From Verrucomicrobiota bacterium (GTDB lineage: Bacteria; Verrucomicrobiota; Verrucomicrobiia; Chthoniobacterales; SZAS-18), in the NCBI GenBank assembly GCA_025353105.1, contig JANXRG010000112.1, forward strand, positions 1 through 64,000: a stretch of 64,000 nucleotides of DNA, written 5' to 3'. Of this stretch, positions 10,611 to 20,524 are shown in pieces. A model generated the notes under the pieces. That model saw only the letters and a program-made list of their open reading frames with translations, was not told where the DNA came from and did not search any database. The position numbers were made by a program, and so were the translations under genes. Each line of letters opens with the position of its first letter. Position 1 is the stretch's first letter.

Positions 10611-11051
10611 TCACGTCGATCCATCGCGGCGGCCCGCCTTGAGCAACAGCACCGGAATTTCCACCACGTGGCGGACCTTGTGCACCGTTTGCCCAAACAA
10701 CAGATCGCTGATGAAGCGATGACCGTGCGTGGACATGGCAATCAGATCCACGCCGCGTTCCCGCGACAGCTTGATGATCTCATCGGCCGGCTCCCCCATC
10801 GCGAGCACATGACTGACTTCGAACCCTTCCGCCTTCAGTTCCTCTTCGCGCCTCTCGAGGTAGGCCCGGTCCTGGGTGATTTCCTCGCTCTCAGCCAGAT
10901 TAAGCTGATTGAAGTTTCGCGCGACCCAGCCGTCCGCGACGTGCAACAGAAGCAGCTTCGCGCCGGTCAGCCGCGCGAGCGGTTTGACATGACTCAGGAT
11001 CACGTCGTCGGTCGGCGCGTTTTCGAGCGGAATGAGGATGTGGTGATACAT
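10611..11051 (-). CDS. universal stress protein UspA family
   Basis: YHHILIPLENAPTDDVILSHVKPLA...LIAMSTHGHRFISDLLFGQTVHKVRHVVEIPVLLLKA. Confidence 0.9.
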   Translation of the reverse strand: MYHHILIPLENAPTDDVILSHVKPLARLTGAKLLLLHVADGWVARNFNQLNLAESEEITQDRAYLERREEELKAEGFEVSHVLAMGEPADEIIKLSRERGVDLIAMSTHGHRFISDLLFGQTVHKVRHVVEIPVLLLKAGRRDGST

Positions 11052-11061
11052 GGGCGGACCC

Positions 11062-12462
11062 TCATGTGTTGGGCAGGCCGAAGAATCCGTAAAACGTCTT
11101 CAGGATCGATTCCGGCAAGAAGGTGTCGAGGAGAAGCTTCAGGTTGAGAGTGATAATGACAATGGTGGTGGTCCAACCGAGGACTTTGATCCAGACCGGA
11201 TTGACGAAGGGGCCCATCTTGGCCTTTTCGCCGGTGAAGCGCATCAGCGGCCAGACGGCAAACCCGAGTTGCATGCTCAGCACGACCTGGCTGGCCACGA
11301 GCAATTCGGTCGTCTTGCCTTCGCCGTAGTAGGCGATGATGCCGACGGCGGGAATGATGGCGATGAGGCGGGTTATCATCCGGCGCAACCACGGCGAGAT
11401 GCGGAAGTTTAGAAAACCCTCCATGACGATTTGGCCGGCCAGCGTTCCGGTGAGCGTGGAGTTTTGGCCCGAGGCCAGCAAGGCCACGGCGAAGAGCGTA
11501 CTGGCGAGGCCCACCCCAAGCAGCGGACTGAGCAGCTTGTAGGCATCCTGGATTTCGGCCACGTCCTGATGACCCGACCAATGAAAGGCCGAGGCCGCGA
11601 GCACGAGGATCGCTCCGTTGATGAACAGGGCGGTCATGAGCGCGAACGACGAATCAATCGTCGCAAATTTGATCGCCTCACGCTTGCCTTCGGGCGTCCG
11701 CTCAAAGTTGCGTGTCTGCACAATCGACGAATGCAGGTAGAGATTGTGCGGCATGACCGTCGCGCCGAGGATGCCGATGCTAACGTAGAGCATCTGCTGA
11801 TTCCGGAGGATCTCGGGGCTCGGGATGAAACCACGCACGACCCCGGCGAGGTCCGGCTTCGAAAAGAGAAGTTCCACCGCGAAGCACCCGCCGATGGTCA
11901 AAATGAGCGTGATGACGATCGCCTCAATGTAGCGAAAACCCTTGTGTTGCAGAAAGAGCACGAGGAGCACGTCCGCGGCGGTGATGACGCAGCCCCAAAC
12001 CAGCGGAATGCCAAACAGAAGCTGCAGCCCAATCGCGGAGCCGACCACTTCCGCGAGGTCGCACGCGGCGATCGCAATCTCGCAAAGGACCCACAGGAAC
12101 CAGACGGTCGGCGTCGAATAGTGATCCCGGCAGGCTTGTGCGAGGTCGCGGCCTGTGGCGATGCCCAGCTTGACGCACAAATGCTGCAGCAGGATCGCCA
12201 TGAAGTTCGAAATCAGGACGACACTCAGCAGCGTATACCCAAATTTAGCCCCACCGGCGAGATCCGTCGCCCAGTTGCCGGGATCCATGTAGCCGACCGC
12301 CACCAGGAAACCTGGACCGGAAAAGGCCAGTAATTTCCTCCAAAAGGACATGTTGGATGTCACCGAAATAGTGCGATAAACTTCGGGCAGCGAGACGGAG
12401 GCAGCCTCCTTGCGCCACCCCGAATCGGCCGCCGGATCGACGGTTTCCTTGAGCTTGCTCAT
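11062..12462 (-). CDS. mntH: Nramp-family divalent metal (Mn2+) transporter
   Basis: [47 protein letters not shown] Nramp signatures. Confidence 0.95.
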   Translation of the reverse strand: MSKLKETVDPAADSGWRKEAASVSLPEVYRTISVTSNMSFWRKLLAFSGPGFLVAVGYMDPGNWATDLAGGAKFGYTLLSVVLISNFMAILLQHLCVKLGIATGRDLAQACRDHYSTPTVWFLWVLCEIAIAACDLAEVVGSAIGLQLLFGIPLVWGCVITAADVLLVLFLQHKGFRYIEAIVITLILTIGGCFAVELLFSKPDLAGVVRGFIPSPEILRNQQMLYVSIGILGATVMPHNLYLHSSIVQTRNFERTPEGKREAIKFATIDSSFALMTALFINGAILVLAASAFHWSGHQDVAEIQDAYKLLSPLLGVGLASTLFAVALLASGQNSTLTGTLAGQIVMEGFLNFRISPWLRRMITRLIAIIPAVGIIAYYGEGKTTELLVASQVVLSMQLGFAVWPLMRFTGEKAKMGPFVNPVWIKVLGWTTTIVIITLNLKLLLDTFLPESILKTFYGFFGLPNT

Positions 12463-12769
12463 GGGCGGTCAGGAAGGCGGAGTTCGCTTCGGTCCAATTC
12501 GCGGTGCAGACCCCACGGGATCGGACGAGAAAGCGTGAACGGGGAATGGTCCATCGCCGGAGGCTCGTCCGCCGCCGCCAAACCGGCGACTCGCAACGTC
12601 AGCGTGCGTCCACCCGCTGCTCCCCGCCTTACCAAAAGGGGATCTGCCCTCGGTTCGCAAAGTTAGACATCTCACACTTTTATTGTCTGGTACAACACAG
12701 CGCAAGCAAAATCATTCGAAAATATCTGGCGTCGTCCCGGCGAGCGGAAGTCCCGAAAGCGGACCTGCG

Positions 12770-13225
12770 CTAGGGACTTTTTGGGCGCCCGGGAGCGCGC
12801 TGCCGATCCAGGGTCAACTTTCGAATGGCCTCGAGAGTGGAAGTGCTGACGTGGTGCTCGATGCCCTCCACATCGTGACGCACCACGCCCGGCTCGAGGT
12901 CCAGGGATTCCAGGAAATCCGTCAGGATGCGATGGCGTTCCTGAATGCGCGCCGCCACCGATCGACCAGAATCGGTCAGGCTCAATCCGCGGTAGTTTTC
13001 AAAGTGGATGAATCCCGCGCGGGCGAGCCGGCGCACCATGCTCGAGACGGTCGAGGGCGTAATCTTCAGCGCCTCGGCGATGTCCGACACCCGGGCGTAG
13101 CCCTTGCGATCGATTAATTCCTGGATGCGCTCGAGGTAATCCTCGGTTTGCTCGCTCAATCCGTGGGAAAGCGTGACGGTGCGCGAACGCCGGGGGTTGC
13201 GGGCGGCTTTCATTTCTGGCCCCAC
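12770..13225 (-). CDS. mntR: DtxR/MntR-family metal-dependent transcriptional regulator
   Basis: LSEQTEDYLERIQELIDRKGYARVSDIAEALKITPSTVSSMVRRLARAGFIHFENYRGLSLTDSG. Confidence 0.9.
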   Translation of the reverse strand: MGPEMKAARNPRRSRTVTLSHGLSEQTEDYLERIQELIDRKGYARVSDIAEALKITPSTVSSMVRRLARAGFIHFENYRGLSLTDSGRSVAARIQERHRILTDFLESLDLEPGVVRHDVEGIEHHVSTSTLEAIRKLTLDRQRAPGRPKSP

Positions 13226-13362
13226 TGCTACCGGCGGAAGGGCTTTGTGACAATCCAGAATCCCGTCCGCCTCACCATAAGGGTGAACGCACGAAAGGAG
13301 TTTGACCCATTCTTTGCCGGTGCTTGAGGCGCGCAGCCGTGGGCCTTAACGTCGCACTGCCC

Positions 13363-14184
13363 ATGAACGACGACCGCACCGCGCCCCTCGGGGTCATCGC
13401 CGGCAACAACCGCTATCCCTTCCTCACGCTGCGGGCCGCGCGCGCGGCCGGCGTGCAGCGTCTCGGCGTGGTGGCGTTCGAGGGCGAAACGGATCCGGCC
13501 ATCGCGGAGCTGGCGGACGAGATCGTCTGGCTGCGCGTTGGCCAGCTTGGGAAAATGCTGCGGCAGTTCAAGGCGTGGTCGATCAATCGTGCCATCATGG
13601 CCGGCCAAATCGCGCCCAAGAATTTGTTTGAGTTGCGGCCGGACTTTCGCGCGCTGCTGCTGCTCGGTCGACTGCGGGAGCGCAATGCGGAGTCGCTCTT
13701 CGGTGCCGTGGCCGACGAACTCGCCCGCGCGGGCGTGACGTTACTGCCGGCCACCACGTATCTCGAGGATCTACTGGCGACCGCCGGCCATCTCGCCGGG
13801 CCGAAGCCGGGACGCACGTTGCGCAACGACGTCGAATTCGGCATGCGCATCGCCAAGGAGACGAGCCGGCTCGACATCGGACAGAGTGTCGTGGTGAAAA
13901 AGGGCACGGTGCTCGCGGTCGAGGCGTTTGAGGGCACGGATGAATGCATCCGCCGCGGCGGTGCGCTTGGTCGGGGCGGGGGAGTGCTCTGCAAGGTTTC
14001 GAAGCCCAACCAGGATCTTCGCTTCGATGTCCCGGTGATCGGTCCGCGCACGGTTGAGGCGGCGAGCGTGGCGAATCTCAGCGCCATTGCGATTGAGGCC
14101 GACCGGACGCTGCTGCTCGAGCGCGAACGGATCTTCGAGATCGCCGCCGGCACGGGTGTCACCCTCGTGGGGGTTGAGCCGTGA
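13363..14184 (+). CDS. lpxI: UDP-2,3-diacylglucosamine diphosphatase LpxI family
   Basis: LGVIAGNNRYPFLTLRAARAAG, DIGQSVVVKKGTVLAVEAFEGTDECIRRGG. Confidence 0.93.
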   Translation: MNDDRTAPLGVIAGNNRYPFLTLRAARAAGVQRLGVVAFEGETDPAIAELADEIVWLRVGQLGKMLRQFKAWSINRAIMAGQIAPKNLFELRPDFRALLLLGRLRERNAESLFGAVADELARAGVTLLPATTYLEDLLATAGHLAGPKPGRTLRNDVEFGMRIAKETSRLDIGQSVVVKKGTVLAVEAFEGTDECIRRGGALGRGGGVLCKVSKPNQDLRFDVPVIGPRTVEAASVANLSAIAIEADRTLLLERERIFEIAAGTGVTLVGVEP

Positions 14185-14250
14185 CCACCACGTCGCGTTC
14201 CCCCAAGATCATGCTTGGCAACCCTGCCCGCGTGCGGCGTCCTTAGCGCT

Positions 14251-15198
14251 GTGAATCCTTCCCCCGGGCAAATCCTGCGTGTCGGCGTCGTCGGCGTCGG
14301 TCACATCGGCAAGAATCACGCGCGCATCTACGGCGAACTGGCCGCTGCGATCCCGAACGTGCAGTTCTCCGCCATTCTTGAACCGAACGCCGTCGTCGCC
14401 GCCGAAATCTCCGCTGCCACCGGCGCCAAATCCGCCTCATCGCTTGACGAATTCGCCGCGCACGTGGACGCCGCCAGCATTTCCACCCCCACGCCCGAAC
14501 ATTTCGAAATCGCGAAACACCTCCTTTCGCAGGGCAAGCATCTTCTGATTGAGAAGCCCATCACGGAAACCCCCGAACAGGCGCGCGAACTGGTCGCACT
14601 CGCCAAATCGGCGGGGGTGATTCTTCAAGTCGGTCACGTCGAGCGCTTCAACCCCGCGCTCGGCGCGTTGGAAAAACTCCTGACCCGGCCGCGCTTCATC
14701 GAGGCGCATCGCCTCTCACCCTATCCGATGCGGAGCACCGAGATTGGCGTGGTTCTCGATCTCATGATTCACGATCTCGAGGTCATCCTGCACCTCGTGC
14801 GCTCGCCCGTCGCCCAGGTGGACGCCGTGGGCGTGCCCGTGTTGAGCCGGGGCGAGGACATCGCCAACGCGCGCGTGCGTTTCGAGAACGGCTGCGTCGC
14901 GAACATTACCGCCAGCCGCGTCAGCCCGGAGAGCCTGCGCAAGATCCGCGTCTTCCAAAATGACGCTTATCTCTCGCTCGATTACCAGGCTCAGACCGGC
15001 GAGTGTTATCGCCTCGTCGACGGCGTGATCAAGAAGGAGACGATCGAAATCGAGTGGGACCAGCCGCTCAAGCGCCAGTTGCAGTCGTTTCTCGAGTCGG
15101 CGCGGCTGGGCGCGACGCCGCGCGTGACTGGCGATCAGGCCGCGGCGGCGCTCGCGCTCGCGGTGGATATCACGCGGATGATCGCCGAGCAGGCGTGA
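14251..15198 (+). CDS. Gfo/Idh/MocA family oxidoreductase
   Basis: LRVGVVGVGHIGKNHARIYGEL, LLIEKPITETPEQA; start codon approximate. Confidence 0.88.
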   Translation: MNPSPGQILRVGVVGVGHIGKNHARIYGELAAAIPNVQFSAILEPNAVVAAEISAATGAKSASSLDEFAAHVDAASISTPTPEHFEIAKHLLSQGKHLLIEKPITETPEQARELVALAKSAGVILQVGHVERFNPALGALEKLLTRPRFIEAHRLSPYPMRSTEIGVVLDLMIHDLEVILHLVRSPVAQVDAVGVPVLSRGEDIANARVRFENGCVANITASRVSPESLRKIRVFQNDAYLSLDYQAQTGECYRLVDGVIKKETIEIEWDQPLKRQLQSFLESARLGATPRVTGDQAAAALALAVDITRMIAEQA

Positions 15199-15204
15199 CG
15201 ACGA

Positions 15205-16392
15205 ATGACTCGCGTGCTTTACGTCGTGGCGGGTGAACCCAGCGGCGATCATCATGCCGCGACGGTGATGCGCGAACTTGCCGCGCTGGATCCCACGGTC
15301 GAATTTGTCGGCCTCGGCGGCCCGTTAATGCATTCCGCGCCGCACGCGGAGGGCATTCGCGATTGGTGTGACCAGGCGGCGGTTGTCGGGCTTTGGGAAG
15401 TGATCAAGAAATATGGTTATTTCCGGGCGGAGTTCGCGCGCGCCCTCGGGGAAATTCGATCCACCGAGCCGGCGGCGGTCCTGCTCGTGGATTATCCGGG
15501 CTTTAACCTACGTCTGGCCAAGGCGCTGCGACGCGACGGCTGGACGCGCCCGATTCTTTATTACATCAGCCCTCAGGTCTGGGCGTGGAATCGCGGCCGC
15601 ATCCCCAAGATGGCGAAGCTGCTGGACCTCATGTTGTGCATTTTTCCGTTCGAGCAGGCGCTCTACGAGAAATCCGGCCTGCGCACGGAATTTGTCGGCC
15701 ATCCCATGGTCGATGCGCTCGCCGCCAGGCGGACCGCGGAACCACGGGTGGCGGACCTTGTGGCGCTGCTGCCCGGCAGCCGGCGGCGCGAGGTGCGGAA
15801 GATTTTTCCGCCGATGCTCGAGGCCGCGCGACAACTCAAGATCACTCATCCGTTGTTGCGCTTCGCCGCCGCGGCGGCGTCGGTTGCCCGGCTCGATGAA
15901 ATGCGAGCCACGCGCGATGCCCTCGGTTGGGGCGAAGCCGAATGCGCCATCACGATCGGGGCTGCGCATCGCCTGATGCAGATCGCGACCATCGGCATGG
16001 TCGCGTCGGGCACGGCGACGGTGGAGGCCGCGTATTTTGGTTTGCCACATCTCATCGCCTATCGCGTGGCGCCGCTGACCTACTGGGTCGGACGCATGGT
16101 CATCCGCGTGGATCACCTCGGCATGATCAACGTGCTCGCGGGCCGGGAGGTCGTGCGGGAATTCATTCAGCCGGACTGCACGCCGTCCGCGCTCGCAACC
16201 GAGGCTGCGCGCCTGCTTGACGACGGGGCCTATCGCGACGCGCAGGTGCGTTCGCTGGCCGAAGTCGTCGCTACCCTCGGCCCCGGCGGCGCCGCCCGGC
16301 GCACCGCCGAGGCGATTCTTCCCTGGCTGCAGAAGGCGGAGCAAACCCAGAAGACAGAGGACAGAGGACCGAAGACGGAGCGCGACCGCTGA
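15205..16392 (+). CDS. lpxB: lipid-A-disaccharide synthase
   Basis: VVAGEPSGDHHAATVMREL, VDYPGFNLRLAK, YYISPQVWAWNRGRI, GHPMVDAL. Confidence 0.96.
   Translation: MTRVLYVVAGEPSGDHHAATVMRELAALDPTVEFVGLGGPLMHSAPHAEGIRDWCDQAAVVGLWEVIKKYGYFRAEFARALGEIRSTEPAAVLLVDYPGFNLRLAKALRRDGWTRPILYYISPQVWAWNRGRIPKMAKLLDLMLCIFPFEQALYEKSGLRTEFVGHPMVDALAARRTAEPRVADLVALLPGSRRREVRKIFPPMLEAARQLKITHPLLRFAAAAASVARLDEMRATRDALGWGEAECAITIGAAHRLMQIATIGMVASGTATVEAAYFGLPHLIAYRVAPLTYWVGRMVIRVDHLGMINVLAGREVVREFIQPDCTPSALATEAARLLDDGAYRDAQVRSLAEVVATLGPGGAARRTAEAILPWLQKAEQTQKTEDRGPKTERDR
16349..16376 (+). repeat. Heptameric tandem repeat (agaagac)(agaggac)(agaggac)(cgaagac) inside the 3' end of lpxB
   Basis: Four contiguous 7-mers; encode the KTEDRGPKTE tail of the LpxB ORF. 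Confidence 0.7.
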
Positions 16393-16464
16393 CCTCTTTC
16401 CTCCGCTCTCTGATTTCTTTCCTTCCGGCTTTCGCGTTCCTTCCCGCTCGCGTAGGAATGGCGC

Positions 16465-16842
16465 ATGGAAACGATTCACTCCGATGCCGCGCCGAAAGCG
16501 ATTGGCCCCTATGCGCAGGCGGTGGCCTCCGGCGGATTTCTTTTCTGTTCGGGTCAGACCCCGCTCGATCCCGCCACGATGGAGATTACCGGCATTGAAG
16601 TCGAGACTCAGACCCGGCGCGTGCTGCAAAATCTCGAGCTCGTCCTCGCTGGACGCGGGCTGACGCGCGCGAGCATCGTGAAGACGACGGTGTTCCTCAA
16701 GAACATGACTGATTTCCCACGAATGAACTCGGTTTACGCGGAATTTTTTGGCGCCCACCGCCCGGCGCGCAGCACGGTGGAGGTCTCGCGCCTCCCGAAG
16801 GATGCGCTCGTCGAAATCGAATGCGTGGCCGAGCTGCCGTGA
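16465..16842 (+). CDS. ridA: RidA family reactive-intermediate deaminase
   Basis: AIGPYAQAVASGGFLFCSGQTPLDP, YAEFFGAHRPARSTVEVSRLPKDALVEIECVA. Confidence 0.95.
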   Translation: METIHSDAAPKAIGPYAQAVASGGFLFCSGQTPLDPATMEITGIEVETQTRRVLQNLELVLAGRGLTRASIVKTTVFLKNMTDFPRMNSVYAEFFGAHRPARSTVEVSRLPKDALVEIECVAELP

Positions 16843-16860
16843 TGGCAGAAGAAGGGTTAG

Positions 16861-16994
16861 CCACCGAGGCACGGAGAACACAGAGGTCGGAGAACAGAAG
16901 ACAGAGGGCAGAGGACAGAGAATCGACCGCATTTGCTCTGACTTCCGACTTCCGACTTCTGCCTTTCCCCTCTGCGCTCTCTGTGCCTCGGTGG
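16861..16994. repeat. Intergenic inverted repeat ccaccgaggcac(g/a)gagaacacagagg ... cctctgcgctctctgtgcctcggtgg, enclosing heptameric tracts
   Basis: Arms 16861-16886 and 16969-16994 pair over 26 nt with about 3 mismatches; heptamers (cggagaa)(cagaaga)(cagaggg)(cagagga)(cagagaa) at 16888-16922 and (acttccg)(acttccg)(acttctg) at 16941-16961. Confidence 0.7.
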
Positions 16995-17057
16995 CCAAAT
17001 AGTTTTTTGTCTTCGTGACCTTCGTGTCTTCGTGACCGATTGTGGGTTGGTTCATCC

Positions 17058-18533
17058 ATGGATCCCGCGCTTCCGCTCTATCTCGCCATTGCAACGGTCG
17101 CGCTGGTGTGCGTGCTGTTGGTGATTCTGCTCATGGTGTTGTTTCGCGTGGGCCGCAGCGACCTCAGCGCGATCGTGCCCGAGTTCACCAAGCTGAACAG
17201 CCTGCAGGAGCGGCTCGAGCGCACGACCCGCGAGGAATTGACGAACATTCGCGGCGAAACCGGCACCCATGCGCAAAAGGCGCGCGAGGAGCAGTCCCAA
17301 TCGTTTTCTCGACTGGCGAACGATTTGCAGGAGCGGCAGGTCCAGCTCAACCAGAACCAGCTCGAGCGGATCGACCAGACCAGCCAGCAGATCGCGCTCT
17401 TGTTGCAAAGTAACGAGCAGCATTTCGAAGCCCTCCGCGCGAGTCTCGCGGAAGCGCAGACAAATTTTCTCAATTCGATGGTTGCGCAGATCGGCCAGCT
17501 CGCGACATCAAGCACGGAGCGTCTGGAGGCCCTGCGCGGAACGGTCGAGGGGCAGCTTCGGCAGATCCAGCAGGACAACGCCGCGCAGCTCGAAAGGATG
17601 CGCGCGACGGTCGACGAGAAACTGCAGGGCACCTTGGAGAAGCGACTCGGTGAATCCTTCAGCCTCGTTTCGGAGCGGCTTGAACTGGTGCAGCGCGGGT
17701 TGGGGGAAATGCAGAAGCTCGCGTCCGACGTCGGCTCGCTGCAAAGGGTGCTGACGAACGTGAAGACGCGCGGGGGCTGGGGCGAGGTTCAGCTCGGCGC
17801 GTTGCTCGAGCAGGTGCTGCAGGCGGGCCAGTACGAGCGTAACGTGCGCGTGAAACCCGATTCCGCCGAGACCGTGGAGTACGCAATCAAGCTGCCCGGC
17901 GGCGGCGATGAGGCGCTCGGTCCGTTGTGGCTTCCGATCGACGCGAAGTTTCCGGTGGAAGATTTCCAACGGCTGCAAGATGCGCAGGAGCGATTGAACC
18001 ATGAGGAAATCGAGCAGGCCGGCCGCGATTTGGAGGCGAGTTTCAAGCTGTGCGCGGCGGAAATTTCGAAAAAGTACCTGCAGCCGCCTTACACCACGGA
18101 TTTCGGCATTATGTTCCTTCCGACCGAAGGTCTCTACGCGGAGTTGGTGCGGCGTCCGGGCTTGGTGGAGAAAATCCAGCGTGAGTTTCGCGTGGTGGTG
18201 GCGGGCCCGACCACGCTGGCCGCGCTGCTCAACAGCCTGCAAATGGGCTTCCGCACGCTTGCGATTCAACAGCGCAGCAGTGAAGTGTGGAACGTGTTGA
18301 GTGGCGTGAAGGTCGAGTTCGGAAAATTTGGCGAGGCCATCGAGGGCGTCCGCAAGAAACTCCAGGAGGCGCAGAACAAGGTGGAGGATGTCACCACCCG
18401 CTCACGCGTCCTCACGCGTAAGCTGCGCGACGTGCACGGCACGGATCCAATCTCAAATGGCGGCGGTCCGTTATCCCCGGGCGAGCGCGTCCTGCCACTC
18501 GACGAGCCTGGCGCGGGCGAAGCGCAATCGTGA
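17058..18533 (+). CDS. rmuC: DNA recombination protein RmuC homolog
   Basis: Coiled-coil followed by KTRGGWGEVQLGALLEQVLQAGQYERN, LPIDAKFPVEDFQRL, FGIMFLPTEGLYAEL. Confidence 0.94.
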   Translation: MDPALPLYLAIATVALVCVLLVILLMVLFRVGRSDLSAIVPEFTKLNSLQERLERTTREELTNIRGETGTHAQKAREEQSQSFSRLANDLQERQVQLNQNQLERIDQTSQQIALLLQSNEQHFEALRASLAEAQTNFLNSMVAQIGQLATSSTERLEALRGTVEGQLRQIQQDNAAQLERMRATVDEKLQGTLEKRLGESFSLVSERLELVQRGLGEMQKLASDVGSLQRVLTNVKTRGGWGEVQLGALLEQVLQAGQYERNVRVKPDSAETVEYAIKLPGGGDEALGPLWLPIDAKFPVEDFQRLQDAQERLNHEEIEQAGRDLEASFKLCAAEISKKYLQPPYTTDFGIMFLPTEGLYAELVRRPGLVEKIQREFRVVVAGPTTLAALLNSLQMGFRTLAIQQRSSEVWNVLSGVKVEFGKFGEAIEGVRKKLQEAQNKVEDVTTRSRVLTRKLRDVHGTDPISNGGGPLSPGERVLPLDEPGAGEAQS

Positions 18534-18601
18534 CGCGGCGACCGATGCGGTTTCGATTGGCGGCGGGGGAATTCAGTCGTTATTCTCGTCCCCGGGTGCA
18601 T

Positions 18602-18686
18602 GCCGGTGTGGCGGAATGGCAGACGCAACGGACTTAAAATCCGTTGGGGCGAAAGCCCCGTGCCGGTTCAAGTCCGGCCATCGGCA
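18602..18686 (+). tRNA. tRNA-Leu (anticodon TAA)
   Basis: gccggtg...catcggc acceptor stem, cggactTAAaatccg anticodon arm, long variable arm ggggcgaaagcccc, ccggttcaagtccgg T arm. Confidence 0.95.
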
Positions 18687-18904
18687 CCCTCAAAAGCAAC
18701 GACTTCCGTATGTCAAAAAATAGGGGTTTGGTTGTGGCCTAAATTCTCATAATACGAAAGAAAAGGAACGTTTTGGAAAGTTTGGCGCATCCATTTTTCA
18801 TTGAGAAAGGTGACCTTGGCGGAGGCTCGGTCGGAGCGAGTCAGCCCGTGGTCAAATTCGCGCGCATGCGGACTGCATGACAATGGCGGCGTTCGACAGG
18901 AAAA

Positions 18905-19200
18905 CTACATCTCGACCTTTACCTGCTGGATCTTGCCATCGAAACTGACAGACGGCGCTCTGCCCACTCGAGGGCGACCCCCTTCCCGAAATCGGTGCCA
19001 ACGTCGAAGCTCTCACTCGGCGTGCACGCCGGGGGTACGGTGCGATTCACTGTGGTCTCGAAGTCGATGATGTGCCGGCCGGACGAAATCACGTTGATCT
19101 GCGCTTTGCAGCGGTGCCGGGAGCCGTCAACGACTACGCGCGCATCCCTAATCGTACCGATTCCTCCTCCATCAGCGCCACGATCTTTCTTGCCTTCGTT
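18905..19200 (-). pseudogene. Remnant of arylsulfatase C-terminus, frameshifted
   Basis: Reverse strand: GIGTIRDARVVVDG...INVISSGRHIIDFETTVNRTVPPACTPSESFDVGTDFGKGVALEWAERRLSVSF then, in another frame, FDGKIQQVKVEM*; matches sulfatase C-terminal pattern (xSExFDVGxDxGxPV..FxGKIxKVxVxL). Confidence 0.6.
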
Positions 19201-19299
19201 TCCTTAAAGCAAATATTGAAAGTGCAGTCACGACCCGCGTGAATTCCGCGCACTACCCCCCGCGGCGACCCCTCATCTAAACTTGTCAGGATACCTATC

Positions 19300-20499
19300 A
19301 TGTTTAAAGCGCTCTTATCTTCGATCGCGGCGCTCGCGATTGCGCTGCCGTGCAGTTCTACGCTCGCCCAAGACATCGTCTTTGGCGCGTCTGTGCAGCT
19401 GACCGGGCCCGTCGCGAACACCGGACGCTACTACCGCGATGCGTACCAGCTGGCCGTCGACAAGATCAATGCGGCGGGTGGCGTCAAGATCGGCGGTCAG
19501 TCGCGCAAGCTCGCGCTCAAGATCTACGATAACCAGTCCGACGTGAACCTGAGCGTCCGCCAGTACACCCAGCTCGTCTCGCAGGATAAGGTCAATCTAT
19601 TGCTTGGTCCCTTCGCCAGTAATTTCGCGCTGGCCGACTCGGCGGTGTCGGAGAAATACGAAGTTCCGATGGTTCAGGGCGGTGGCGCCTCCGACCAGAT
19701 TTTTGCGCGCGGCTTTAAGTACATCTTTGGCACGCTCGCGCCCGCGAGCAATTATTTTGGCAGCACCATCGACATGCTCAAGTCGCTGAAGCCGGCTCCC
19801 CAATCGGTCGCACTGCTATTTGCCGACGACGCATTCGACGTTTCGGTCGCCGAAGGTACGAGACCCAAGCTCAAGCAGGCCGGCCTCAACGTGGTGATGG
19901 ACGAGCGCTACAGCACGAATGCCACCGACTTCAATTCATTGCTCTCGCAGATCAAGAGCAAGAACGTCGATGTCGTTTTGGTGGCCGGTCACGAGACGGA
20001 GATCCTCAACTTCATCCGCCAGGCCAAGAGCCTGACCGTGTCGCCGAAGTTTTACTCCTTCACGGTCGGCGTGCCGAGTGAGGACTTCCGCAAAGCGCTC
20101 GGTAAGGACGCTGACTATGCCTTTGGCATGACCGCATGGTTGCCTTCGGCGACGCAAAAGGACCGCTGGTTCGGTGACGGGCAAAAGTTTGCGGACGACT
20201 ACAAGGCCAAGTTCGGCTACGAGCCCGACTATCACGCGGCGTCCGGCGCCGCGGACGTCGAAGCCCTGGTTGAAGCCGTCGAGAAGGCCGGCAGCGTCGA
20301 CCCGAAGAAAGTGCGCGACGCACTCGCCGGCATCAAGTTCGACAGTCTGTACGGGCCGATCTCCTTCGACGCGCACGGGCAGATCGATCTCCCCCAGACT
20401 GTGATTCAGGTCCAGGAGGGCACGGTGACGGCGATATACGGCGAATCGGGATTTATTAAACAACCGAAATATCCGATGCCGCCTTGGAGCGCGCGCTGA
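19300..20499 (+). CDS. livK: branched-chain/other amino acid ABC transporter substrate-binding protein
   Basis: Signal peptide, [41 protein letters not shown] periplasmic-binding fold. Confidence 0.9.
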   Translation: MFKALLSSIAALAIALPCSSTLAQDIVFGASVQLTGPVANTGRYYRDAYQLAVDKINAAGGVKIGGQSRKLALKIYDNQSDVNLSVRQYTQLVSQDKVNLLLGPFASNFALADSAVSEKYEVPMVQGGGASDQIFARGFKYIFGTLAPASNYFGSTIDMLKSLKPAPQSVALLFADDAFDVSVAEGTRPKLKQAGLNVVMDERYSTNATDFNSLLSQIKSKNVDVVLVAGHETEILNFIRQAKSLTVSPKFYSFTVGVPSEDFRKALGKDADYAFGMTAWLPSATQKDRWFGDGQKFADDYKAKFGYEPDYHAASGAADVEALVEAVEKAGSVDPKKVRDALAGIKFDSLYGPISFDAHGQIDLPQTVIQVQEGTVTAIYGESGFIKQPKYPMPPWSAR

Positions 20500-20524
20500 T
20501 CCCATCCGCCGACGGACGCCGGTC

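Noticed and set aside
15508-17094. 528-aa minus strand ORF across lpxB/ridA
   Set aside because: Runs through lpxB, repeats and ridA antisense; low-complexity and repeat-derived content.
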